From assembly GCF_017591425.1 (NCBI RefSeq), contig NW_024467120.1, positions 5,022,001 to 5,086,000 of the forward strand: 64,000 bases of DNA. Direction: 5' to 3'. The stretch comes from Ochotona curzoniae. Taxonomy: Eukaryota > Chordata > Mammalia > Lagomorpha > Ochotonidae. Within the stretch, counting starts at the first letter, position 1. Each line of letters starts with the position of its first letter. Positions 34,401 through 46,400 of the stretch are shown here, piece by piece. The notes beneath the pieces were generated by a model that saw nothing but the letters and a program-made list of their open reading frames with translations, ran no database searches and had not been told where the DNA came from. The position numbers were made by a program, and so were the translations under genes.

Positions 34401-37400
34401 TTATATATGATGAAATAGTGATTTAGTATTTATACTATTTTAAAATAAAGTATTTTAATTTCCTCTTCAAATAGTGCTGTACCCTTTCTGTTGATTTTAG
34501 GTATTAGAGCTGCTGAGCAGCTTTCCCCCTCTGGCAACCTGTTCGGTGGACTGTGCCATAATCACCGTGCCCCCTCCTTGTACCTTGGGTGGTTCAGTTC
34601 ATAGGTTTAGATAGTGACCTGCCTGCCTCCTGTTCTGAAAACCTGAATAACTTATTGCTTGATATATATAACTTTTTCAGCCACAAGGACGGATACGAGA
34701 AATACATCACGTGGAAAAAAATATGGACTAGCAATGGGAAAACGGAACCTAGCCCCAAAGCTTTCATGGCTGACCAGCAGCTCCCCTACTGGGTAAGAAC
34801 AGTTCTCTGCTCTGTGGTGTGTCTGTGAGGTCCAGCAGGAGCAGAGGGAAACCACTGGTGTTGTGGAAACCATTCTTTCATTACCTTTTACTGTTCTTCC
34901 TGTGACTCCTCAGGCTAGGGCTGTTTTTGGGTTTTTGTTTGTTTCTTTTCGTGGAAAACTTAGGTAATTCGGTATTAGAATACTTCAAAATGTTCGTGAG
35001 AAAATGGAATTAAAAGATAAGTATATTTGGGTACAAGAACCTGGTGAGATCCATGCCTGAACATTTTTATAATTTGCATTTTCCATGCACTTTTTAAAGT
35101 CCACTCATGACAAAACTGAAGATGGCTGGTTGTAGTCATTGTTGAGTGTGGTATAGCTCTTTTTCATCCTTTGCTCCAGTCATTTCTCAGCTTCTTTAAA
35201 CACCATTTTGTATTTTACATGTAGATCTTCGGTTTAAAATTACACTTGAAATGTAAGTTTTTGTAACTTTCAGACATTTAAAGTTATTTTAACTTTATCT
35301 GTGTTTTTCCTTTAGCTGTTCTTTGAAAATGCATTTTAGTGATTGCGCATACTTTATCTACCACCATTTAATAATAACTTGCTGGGTTTTAAAAACGTAG
35401 GCTTTTCTGAGCCTCTGTGCACACCTAAAAATTCCTTGACTTGAAGTGAAAATCAGGACATCGAATGAACCGTCGTGGAGTGTGCTAGTCAGGAGCACTT
35501 GGTGTAGTCAATGTGGTTGGCAGCCACCTGTTCCTTCCAGTCCCTGAGGTGTCATCCATGAGGGAGGACTGTGTCCAGCAAGCAGACACTCCAGGGCCTT
35601 CCTCCCTCTGTTGTTGCAGCTGCTCCAATCCACCTGTTTTGCATGTCTCACTTCATCAGGGTCCTGCTGTATGGGATGTCTTCTGAGCATGGTTTTGAGG
35701 TCTCTGCGCCTTGCTGTGGATGAACACTTTGTTGCTTTGGAGTCGTGCTCCTATTGTGGTTCGTGTCACATTGTATTCACACTCATCCTTTGATAGACAT
35801 CAGGATCATTTCTGTGTTTTAGCTGTTGTGAATAGTTGAATGGTGCTACTTTGAACATTCACATTCCTGTTCATCTATGTTTTGAATGTCTGTTGCAATT
35901 CTGTTGAGTAAATGCCCAGGAACAGAAGTACTGTGGGTCGTGGGGATTCTGTGTTGAGGAGCCTCCAAACTTGCACGGGCTGCTTTGCACCATTTTCTAG
36001 TCCTGTCTGCAGAGTGTGGAAGTGCAGGTGTCTCCACATCCTCACCAAGTCTTGGTTTGTTTTGTGATGTTAGTTTTCCTGGTGAGTGTGAGGCAATATC
36101 ATTGTAGCTTTGATTTGCATTTCCGTAATAATACATCTTTTCTTGTGCTTGTTGGCCATTTGCATATCTTTGAGGAAATATGTATTCAAATCCTTTGCCC
36201 ATCTTTAAATTTGGTGGGCTTTCTGCTGCTAAGAGTTCTTGTATATTCTGGATAGTAAACCCTTGTCTGATTTATGATTTGTATCTTCTCCTGTATGTTG
36301 TCTTTCTACCTTGATGGCTTTTCTTTAATGCATTAAAGTTTTAAATTTTGATGATCAGTTGGTCTATTTTTTTCCTCTTATTTGTAAGGTAGCTAGGAAT
36401 CTGTTCCCAATTGTGAAGTCATAAATATTTTGTTCTTGCAGTTTTCTTGTAAGAGTTGTCATTTTAGCTCTTACATTTAATCGTATGGTCTGTTTTTAGC
36501 TCATTCTTGTGAATTGTATAAAGTAGGATCTGAGTGCATTCTTTTTGCATATGGATAACCATATACTTTTAAAAAGATAAATTTATGTTGGAATGATAGA
36601 TTTACAGAAAGTTATAAAGACAGTACAGAGAATTCCCACATAGCCATTACTCAGTTTCCCCTAATGTTATCTTATATACCATGATGTATCTTAGTCTACT
36701 AGCTGTGGTGCTAATAACACATTACAGACTGGATTTTATTCACTCACTTTTACTGTTTTGGGATCCAACCCAGAACAGAACCATATTTATTAGCATATAA
36801 TGTGCATACTTTTTGGGTAACTAACAAAATTTCAGCCTGATTGGTTTTTGGGTTTCAGCTAAACCTTTCTGACAGCAGTAGTCAAATCCCCTTTGCACTT
36901 GCTTATTATTGAATCAGAAATTACCTTAATAAGGTAAAGTGGATTATGTGGCTAGTGGTAATGCAAGGGAGAGAAAAAAAATACTTAAGGTTGCCCAAAG
37001 TTTGGTAACATCACATGGTAGTTAGAGTGGTGAAGGGTAGAAATGATAGGTGAGAATTAGCTTATTTTTAAAAAGTTTTTTTACTTCAAAGGAAGAGTGA
37101 AAGAGGAGAGAGAGAAGGTGTGAGAGAGAAGTGAAGAATTTTCCATCTACCAGTTCACTCCCCAAATACCTCCAATGGCAATGGCTGGGCTGGGCCAAAG
37201 CCAGGAACCTAGAACTCCCATCTGAGCTTCTGTGTTGTTGGAATTAGCTTAGGCATTTGTGCTGTCAGCAGTTGCCTCTAAGATGCATTAGCAGGAAACT
37301 GCGCTTGAAGTGGAATAGCAGAATTTAAGCAGACAGAATGGAATGTGGCCATCCCAAATAGTGACTTAACTGGGTGTCCCACAACATCTGCCACTCACTG

Positions 37401-40400
37401 ATTTTTCATCATGACTTATTTATTTATTACTTATTCTTTTTCATCTAGGTTCAGTGTACAAAGCCCGAGTGTAGAAAATGGAGGCAACTTACCAAGGAAA
37501 CTCAACTTACGCCACAGATAGCAAAGGCTTACCGATGTGGTATGAAGCCAAATAATGCTGTCAAGGTATGAGCTGTGGATTTTCCCTTTCAATTAACATT
37601 GATGTGTATTTTTCATTCATTGTGTTTACCGGGAGTGTATTGGAATTCTGGGTCATTGGCTTAAGCAGTTAATAATTGCACTTACCTTTTGTTATAGAAG
37701 TTTTGGACGTAACCTTGTTTTATCTGCCCAAGAAATCTGCCTCTAGTTTTTAGTCGCTGTATCTAGTTTACTTCCCACCCCCAAGATAGCTGCACAGCTA
37801 ACCGTTGTGTTCAAATGTTATGTAGAAGAGAGGGGAAAGGCAAAGACCACAAGGATTGTGTCAGTTGGATCTGTTCCCCTTTTATTAGGGATGCTTTCCT
37901 GGAAGTTCCAAGGGCAGATTTCTGTTTATGTCCCATTAACCACAATAGGATCATGCAGCTACTGCGAACTGTAGTGAAAACCAAGGAAGGCGATGTTTTC
38001 CAATTGGGCCTGTTGTAACACCAAGTGAAAGTGGGATGTGTTACACAAGAGATAAATAGATATGTTTGGCAATTAGGATTTAGCATTAGGTGGCAAAATG
38101 TGTTTTTATTGAACTCTGGCCATTATTTAGTGTTTAAAAATGTATGATAGTTGGGTGGGTCTCAGGATGGGGTGTCTCATGCCTGGATCCCAGACGACAG
38201 CCACCATGTGCACGTAGTGAGCTGTCCCCGGGCCTGCCTGGGCTCCGGGGACTGCTCCTTTTGGGGTGAGTACACCAAGGGGGTTGGTCTCCGTGATTGG
38301 GCAGGTCTGGGACCCACCCGCTGCCTTCATTGGGCTGTGAATGGGATTGGGGAGGGGCGCGACCTTGGGCCTGGGAGTTTAAACTTCCAGCAGCCTCCTG
38401 GCTGCTGGTGGGTCTCAGGATGGGGTGTCTCATGCCTGGATCCCAGACGACAGCCACCATGTGCACGTGGTGAGCTGTCCCCGGGCGGCCAGTGCAACAT
38501 TTGGTGCCAGGCTCTGCCTGCTGGCTGCCCAGCCGGGGAGCTCTGGGGTTTTGGTTCTTTGAGTTGCTGCTTAGTTAGCTCCAGGTTGAACCCATTGTGC
38601 TTCAAGGACGTGAAGCATTCGTAGATTCCCATTGGCAGTAACTCTTCGTTTGTAAAACTTGTAATCACTGAACAATGCTGACCACCAAATACCAGTCCAT
38701 GCAAAAGCTATGGTTTGGGGCTTATCCAGCAGAATTGTATCATGTTACCTAACATGATGATGGATCAGAAGGGTCACATTAAGCAAGCCATTACATTAAC
38801 TAGCACTCAAGAACCATAACCGGGGGTAAATTCTGTGAGGGATGTGTGGGCCACATCCTGTGAAAATTCTAGCCCCACTGGTTATCTCAAGAGTTGGGGT
38901 CGTGATGGACTAAGCTAGATGTGACCAAGGAGCCTGCCATCAATCATAGGTAAAGGAACCCCCAATAGTCTGGACTGGTCAGGGCAGCAGCACCCGAATG
39001 TGCATCCTGATTAGGGTCTAGGGTGGGCTGGGCTGCAACGTTCACCAGCTCATACAAGGCCAAATGGACGGCCAGACTGCGCCGGGCACTGGCCTAAACC
39101 CAATGGCATGTATGAGAACTGGGTCTGGGAGTAGATTAAGTGGAGGAACTTGGGAAACTCCCCTGGCGAGTCATAGCTCCTGCTGGTGAACATGTGGTCC
39201 AGATCTGGGGGTCAGACAAGCTGGTCAAAGTAGCTCCAACAGCTGGCAAATGTGTCAATTGGCAATGGAACAGGGTAGATCAGGCAGGACTGAGCAACCT
39301 TAGCCCACAAGCAAAACTAGAGACCAGGATGGAGCACAGGTCATGCCGAGCTAGGCTCTTGTATCTACTGGTCTGCTTGAGCCAGGAACGCTAAGCCACA
39401 GTGTCTAAGGCAGAGGTCAGGACAGGTGAGGGGCTGTGCCAAGCTGAGTCAGAGCAACCACTGGCATGCAAGTGATCTATGGCTGGGAACAGGCCCGTTT
39501 GGGGAGTTAAGGGGACAACCCTGACTGGGTTGAGGTTCCCACCAACGGGTGTGTGACCTGGAATGGGGGCTGCGTTCTGATCAGGAAACGGTTGTTGTCT
39601 CCCATGGCACAAGTGTGGACTGGGATTGGATGTATCAAACCGGGCCAGACCCCAACACCCTCTGGTGTCCTGAAGGACCGGGATAGATGTGTGATGGACT
39701 AGGCAAGGTCTCAAACCCCTACTGAACATGTGTGAGCCATATGTGGGTATGAACAAACCATGGCTGGGCTGAAACATCCAACAGCAAGAACCAGTTTGGG
39801 TTGAAGGCCAGTCAGGAAAAGCCACAGTTCCTGCTATGACAGGAGGTGGACTGAGTAGGGCTGGCTCATGGACCCACTGGTAAGCGTGAAACCTGGCATT
39901 GAGAGAGGTTCTGATGGAGGAGCCTGGGCAACTCCTCTGGCAGGACACAGACCTGGCAGGTAAGCGCAAGAAACATGATAGGAAACAGCCCCGAAAAGGC
40001 CATGGAAAGTTACCCACTGGCATACAATTGGCAGGGGTCAGGGGAAGACCAGGCTGAATCTGTCCATGTCATCCACTGGCAAATCCAAGCACCAGAACAG
40101 TGTGGGTTGATCCAGGTTCAGTCGCAACAAAGACTTGTGCACAATACGGAATGCCAAGGTGAGGTTGCCTGTACCAGAAGGGACCACAGCACCCAACCAG
40201 CAAGCTTGAGAACAAGGAAGGGAGGGGACAGAGCCGGCAGGGGAATAAGGGAGGGTTCCTTTGCTGGACAGCTACTCCCACTGGAGAGTGTGGGCTGGGA
40301 TGGGGGCAGACCAGACTAGGCAGGGCTACAACACCTGTGCACCTCATGTGGACCAGATCAGGGAAAAGCCAGGTTGGGCTGATTGTTCCTACTGGTTGTT

Positions 40401-43400
40401 CCTACTGGTGCAAACAAAATTAAAGTGGGTGAGGGTTGTTTGGGCTTAGCCACAGCAACAGCTGGCAGAAGCTGGCACTGGGGGCTAGTTCTGTCAAGTC
40501 AAACCACCAAACTATCTGGAGAGTGCATAATCTGGGAGTGGGAGAGGCCTGGGAGGGAAATAGTGGGCTCTTCCCTCTTGGGTTACCACTTCCACGTGAG
40601 GGCATAAAACTAGGACAGTGGCTGGGGTGGAATGGGGTGTGGAACAGACTGGATTACTGGTACACAGACTGGCAAACCAGGATAGGATGTGGGCCTGGTG
40701 GGGGTTATTGCGGGTCGCTCCTACTAGGCTGCAGCTCCCACTGCACTGGTTTATGCAAGGGCCAAGTATGTGCTGGGCAGAACCAGGCTGGACTGCAACA
40801 CCCATTGGTTCCAGTGGAAGTTGGGGCTGAAAACAGAACCAACCCAGCAATTGCAACCACCAGCTGATCGGGGCGATGGACTGTGCTGGGCCCTGTACTT
40901 GCTAGCACATACAGGAATCTGGTCTGAGGACACCTCAGACAAAGTTTCTTTGGAAATCTCCCCAATCAAAATGCTGGACTCAGAACCCTAACCAAGAAAT
41001 AAGAGAAGACAGAACAGGTCAACCAACCATCTCAGCTATATCTTGGCAGCGAAATATGGGGCAAACAGAGACTCTGTGATGGACTATGTCAATCAGTGGA
41101 TTCTTCAAGGACCTCCTAGTGCTTGGAGTGGCAAGTTTGGCAGCGATTCATAACTGTTGAAATAGCAAAACCACTTGAGCAAGAACCTCGGAGCATACCC
41201 TACATCCAGGACCTGGGGAGGGTGAGAAATTGGGTGGGCCTTCTCCCTTAATACCCCCCTTTAAACATGAAGGAAACAATATGGAAAAAATAGTAGTCTT
41301 ACCCACTTTCCTGTAGCCCTTGAACCTTTTTACCCTAATTAACTATGTAAAGATTGTCAAAAAAAAAAATGTATGATAGTTGGACCCAGTGGGATGGCCT
41401 AGTAGCTAAAGTTCTTGCCTTGCACTTGCCGGGCCCCATATGGGCACTGGTTCATATCCCAGCTGCTCCATTTCCTTGTTTGTGGCCTGGGAAAGCAGTC
41501 GAGGAGAGCCCAAAGCCTTGGGACTCTGCACCAGTGTGCAAAACCCCAAGGTAGCTCCTAGCTTCAGATAGGCTTAGCTCTGGCCATTGTGGCCACTTAG
41601 GAGTGATCAGTGGATGGAAGATCTTTCTCTGCGTCTCTCCTTGTCTCTGTAAATCTTTCCATAATATATACATAATATGTAATGGAATTGTCGCTTGGTG
41701 GTAAAGCTGCTGCCAGTGACACAGGTATCCTATATGGGCACCAGTGTTCCATATGGGCTCTAATTTGTGTCCTGGCTGCTCCACTTCAGATCCTGCTTCC
41801 TTCTGATGGCCTGGGAAAAGTGGCAGAGAATGGCTCAATGTTTGAGTGCTTGCCATTGCTTGAAGAGACCAGGGGCTCCTGGCTTCAGCATGACCTAACC
41901 CTGACTGTTGCAGCCATTGGGGTCAGGACCCAGCAGATGGAAGATCTCTTTCACTCCTTTTCTGTCTATAATGACTCTGATTTTCAAATAAATCTTTTTT
42001 TTTTAAAACTACATGTTTTTAAAGAATTATTTATATTTGAAAGATTTATACAAAGAAGGAGAGACACAGAGAGAGGCCTTTCATACGCTGGTTCACACCT
42101 CAGATGGCTGCAATGGCCAGAGCTAGGTCAATCTGAAGCCGGGAGCCAGAAGCTTCTTTCAGGTCTCCCACGTGGATTTGGGGTCCCAAGGCTTTGGGCC
42201 ATCTTTTCACTGCTTTCCCAGGCCACAAGCAAGGAGCTGGATTGGAAGTAGAGCAGTCAAGACTGATTGGCACCCATGTGGGATGCCAGTGTCTTAGGTG
42301 GTGGCTTAACTGACTATACCATGGCACCATTTGAAAAAAAATGAAAAAGAACATGTGCAATTGCTTTAATATGTTAAGCGGATTAACCTACACAAATGTT
42401 AGGTGTCCCTGGAATATGTGATATTAGGAATTATTGTAATCCTAGAAGCAAATTACATTTAAAAAATTGAGATGTGAGTCACATACCATAAAAGTTGCTC
42501 CTTTAAAGTGTAAATGTCAGCAGTTTTAGTATGCAAACAAAGATAGAGTTGTTTTTAGTAAAATAGCTTCTTGGATTAGATATTTCCCTTATAAAGAATG
42601 GATAGAGAGGTTTTTGTTTTGTTTTGATTTTAAGATTTATTTTTATTGGAAAGGCAGATTTCCAGAGAGAAGAGGAGACAGAGAGTCTGCTGTTCATTCC
42701 CCAAATGACTACAACGGTCGAAACCTGAGCTGATCTAAAGCCAGGAGCCAGAAGCTGCATTTAGGTTTCCCATATGAGTACAGGGTCTCAAGGCTTTGGG
42801 CCATACTCTGCTGCTTGTCAGGTGGTAAGAGAGAGCTAGAGTGGAGGTTGAGCAGCTAAAACATGAATCGGCACCTGTATGGAATTGTGGCATTGCAAGT
42901 GAAGGATTATCCAGTTGAGCCATTGTGCTTGCCTCTATGAATGGAAAGTTTGCAAAACTTGTAGTCAATTTTTTACAAGCTGGAGATTTAAAATACAAGT
43001 ATTAAAGCCATTCATGGTTAATGTAAAGAACATTTTGGAGAGGGAAAGATGGTGAAATAGCGTAAGGACACATTTGAACAGAATCATTAGCCAGGGTGAA
43101 GCAGAGAGGCTGCAATTCCGGGAAATAGGGTGAGGAAAGCTGATGGCGGAAGTACACCTAGAGACACAGAAAAGCAGCCGAGACAGTGGAGTGGTGTCGC
43201 AGTGACCAGATAACCCGACGATGGTCGGAGGTCAGAGCTTCACCAGTGGCCAGGTGGGAAGGGGAATTCAGCAGGAACTCAGGAGGTGGACCAGCCATGG
43301 AACTGTATCCTACTGATTCGCTTGATTTAGACACAGGAAAAAGCAAAGTGGCAGAACCCAAGCAGGCAAGTACAGGAAGAGGATGGGTTTCAAAGCTCAG

Positions 43401-46400
43401 ACCTCCACCAGTGCCACATGGACCATCATTTTGTATACTGAGGAAAAGGCTGTGGGGCTGGAGGGACAAAAGTGAGCTTGCTCATTTCTGGCTCGATGCA
43501 TTGCACTGGTCCCACTGGCAAAATAGGTTCTGCCCAGGATAGGTCTAGGTGTTTCTCAGACCTAACAATCAACTGGCACAGACCCCCTGCAGTGCCACAT
43601 TGGGTGCTATTTGGTGTACTGAGGAAAAGGCTATAGGGCTGAAGGAACAATAGCAAGCTGCAAATGTACTAATCTGGGAGAGAACCCATGTCCGGCTCAA
43701 CAGATTGCACTGATCCCACAGGGCAAATAGTACCGACTTGGCATCCTCTGGGAACCATCCCAAATAGCTCCGCTGGCCTTCAGGTCTTATGGCCAGCAGG
43801 TTCTGGCAAGGCCAGCACCGCTGACCAACAGTGAATTTAGAACAGTTGGCATCTCCCTAATCCCTGGCATTGCTTGAACTGGGAGTGGAAGATAGGCAGT
43901 GCAAGCAGGGGTGCAGCCACAGCAGCAGAGGATCACAGAGGGTGGAAAGCAGTGCCAGGAGCTTGGGCAGTGGGGACCATGGTGGAAGTCTAACATAAGA
44001 GTCCAGATCTGAAACTTGTTGCGGGGAGTGGCACAAACAACTGCAAACAAAGAACTGGGTACCGGATGCAATCAGTAAAATCGACCTGTAGACCAGCGGG
44101 CAACACAACTTAGAAACTGACCCTAAGGAAAGAAATCTGCTAACCGGAATAGCAGTGACCGAAAGCAAAAGAAGAGACAGAGGCACAATGAATGTTAGTG
44201 ATGCCTCCCCCACAAAGGAGCAGAAAAAGCCTTTGTCAACCTCAGAGCTAACTGAGGAAAACATCAAGGAAATATGGAATAAAGAATTTAAAAAACTTGT
44301 TATAAAGCTTCTTAACAACAATGAGAAGCATATACAGGAGTTCAAGGAATTTAAGGAATATATCACACAAGAAATAGCAACAGTGAAAATCAAGTTGAAT
44401 TATAAATGAAGGACGCAATGGAGCAAATTAAAAATTCAATGGAACGCCTCAATACTCGATAAGCAAGGCAGAAGACAGAATCTCAGAATTGGAAAACATT
44501 TCCTTCAACAATGGGGAAAAAGTAAAAAAGTTGGAAGAGGAACTGAGTTAAGCTAAGAAAAATATTCAAGAATTAAGGGGCACTGTTAAAAAGCCAAATT
44601 TAGTAGTTGTGGGAGTTCCAGAAGGTGCAGCAGAAGCTGGGTTTGAAAATGTATTTAGTGAAATAATAAAGGAAAACTTCCCTCATTTGGAGAAAGAATT
44701 GGGAAACAACATCCAGGAGAGGCACTACTCCCAGTAGGGTTGGCCAAAAGCCATCTTCACCATGACATATGATAATCAAGCTCTCTTCAGTTGAACATCT
44801 GTTGATGTTAAACATTTCAACATCTCTTCAGTTGAAGCCGGGTAACATGTAGAGAAATGGCAGTCAGACTCACAGCTGACCTCTCAGAGGAAACTAAATG
44901 CCAGGAGAGAATGGAGTGACATTCCAGATTCTAAAAGGAAAAAGTTGGGCCCAGCGGCATGGCCTTGTGGCTAAAGTCCTCGCCTTGAACATGTCGGGAT
45001 CCCATATGGGCACCAGTTCTAATCCTGGCAGCTCCACTTCGCTCCAGCTCCCTGCTTGTGACCTGGGAAAGCAGTCGAGGACAGCCCAAAGCCTTGGGAC
45101 CCCGTACCCCTGTGGGAGACCTGGAAGAAGTTCCTGGCTCCTGGCTTTTGATCGGCACAGCAACGCGGTTGCACTCACTTGGGGAGTGAATCTTCAGACG
45201 GAAGATCCTTCTCACTGGTTCTCCTCCTCTCTCTATCTGACTTTCCAATGAAAATAAATAAATCTTTTAAAAAAATCTCTCTTCTACATGCAACTCTGTC
45301 TTAAAAAAAAAAAAAAAAAGGAAAAAGTTGTAGACCCAGAATAACTTACCCAGCAAAGCTTACCTTTGTCTTTGAAAATGAAGTAAAATTCTTTCACAAT
45401 AAAGAAAGGCTCAAAGAATTGGCTTCTTCCAATCCTACCCTATAAACAATACAAAGAACAAGATGTTCTCTTGACAAAGGAAAAGGAACAGCACCTACCA
45501 AAGGCAAAGGCAAATCTGAGAAACATGCCCAAAAAAAAAAAAAATCAACAAAAGAAGACAAATAGTGAACAATCCATTGCTAAAATTACAGGACCAAATT
45601 ACTACCTCTTGATATTAACCCTGAATGTAAATGGCGTAAACTCATCAACCAATGTCATGGATTAGCGAACTGCATCATAAAATAAAAGTTATCTATTTGT
45701 TGCTTATATCAGACACATCTTGTCTACAAAGGTATGCGGAAACTGAAAGAATGGGAAAGAATATTCCAGGCTAATGGAAAAGAAGAATGAGCTCCGTATC
45801 AGATAATGCAGATTTTGATGTAAAAAATACTAAAAGTGATAGAGAACACCCCATAATAAATAATCAAAGGATCCATTCAGCAAGAAATCACCTTGCTAGT
45901 TTCTTACGATGTTTTCTTTTTCATCACTAATTTTATTGGTTTTTCTCTCTTGCTTTTCTTTGCTAGTCTGGTTGAAAGTTTGTTTTGTTCAGCTTCTTAA
46001 AAAATGTCTCTTCTGGGCCCAGCGCGATTGTGTAGCAGCTAAAGTCCTTATCTTGCACTTGCCGGAATCCCATATGGTCGCCGGTTCTAATCCCAGCAGC
46101 CCTGCTTCCGATCTAGCTCCCTGCTTGTGGCCTGGGAAAGCAGTCGAGGACGGCCCAAGGCCTTGGGACCCTACACCCGTGTGGGAGACCCAGAACAATG
46201 TCCTGGCTCCTGGCTTTGGATTGGTGCAACACCAGCCGTTGTGCTCACTTAGGGACTGAGTCATCAGGTGGAAGATCTTCCTCTCTGTCTGTCCTCCTCT
46301 CTGTATATCTGCCTTTCCAATAAAAATAAATAAATCTTACAAAAAAATAAAAATTAAGGAATGAGATAAATAAAAATTTTTAGAAATGGTTCTTGTTGCA

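Larger units (their letters stand above)
33650..34480 (-). mobile_element. Antisense L1 ORF2 fragment interrupted by a SINE
   Basis: TTCAAAATATTTTCAGATTT, then ATTCCCAAATATTTGGACCC and CTGTAATGGCCGAAGAATAT match the reverse complement of a conserved L1 ORF2 stretch. There are many stops. Confidence 0.7.
33334..34680 (+). other. KDM1B intron after coding exon 3
   Basis: It is mainly an antisense L1 piece (33650-34480) split by a SINE. Confidence 0.65.
34793..37448 (+). other. KDM1B intron after coding exon 4
   Basis: It contains an inverted-repeat element (34977-35105), an antisense L1 3' portion (about 35640-36560) and an old SINE (37063-37395). Confidence 0.65.
38155..41364 (+). mobile_element. 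3.2-kb poly(A)-tailed non-coding retroposon of unrecognised family
   Basis: The insertion is bounded by the 19-bp direct repeat AAAAATGTATGATAGTTGG at 38136-38154 and 41365-41383. It ends in an A-run after TAACTATGTAAAGATTGTC, so it was placed by target-primed reverse transcription. The 5' 330 bp is GC-rich with an 80-bp segment repeated at 253-bp spacing. The middle (about 39.0-40.9 kb) is made of degenerate repeats with an ACTGGCA / CAGGCTGGGCTGCAACA theme. The last 400 bp is unique-looking. No frame resembles an L1 or retroviral protein. It could be a lagomorph L1 with its coding part deleted, an ERV-internal-derived retrogene, a lncRNA retrocopy, or a composite element like primate SVA. 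I do not recognise it. Confidence 0.85.
43020..45900 (+). mobile_element. Sense L1 (5' UTR, ORF1 and start of ORF2), broken and interrupted by a SINE
   Basis: The 5' UTR-like part (43020-44187) is followed by an ORF1 start at 44188 and 3' ORF1 sequence after a gap. The ORF2 N-terminal segment begins near 45590 (ILTLNVNGVN) with many stops. A SINE sits at 44948-45317. There is no ORF2 body or 3' end in this orientation, so the piece is truncated at about 45.9 kb. Confidence 0.8.

Noticed and set aside
35508..36255. Short frames between 35.5 and 36.3 kb as extra KDM1B exons
   Set aside because: The stretch from about 35640 is antisense L1 3'-end sequence, the rest shows no conserved motif, and KDM1B exons 4 and 5 already join in phase.
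38151..38624. A 157-codon plus-strand frame at the retroposon's 5' end
   Set aside because: It spans the duplicated 80-bp segments and shows no similarity I know to a protein.
39391..40023. A 210-codon minus-strand frame inside the 3.2-kb retroposon
   Set aside because: No recognisable domain, antisense to the poly(A)-defined orientation, and set in degenerate repeats.
43857..44393. A 178-codon minus-strand hydrophobic frame
   Set aside because: Antisense of L1 ORF1 and 5' UTR, same artefact as at 57 kb.
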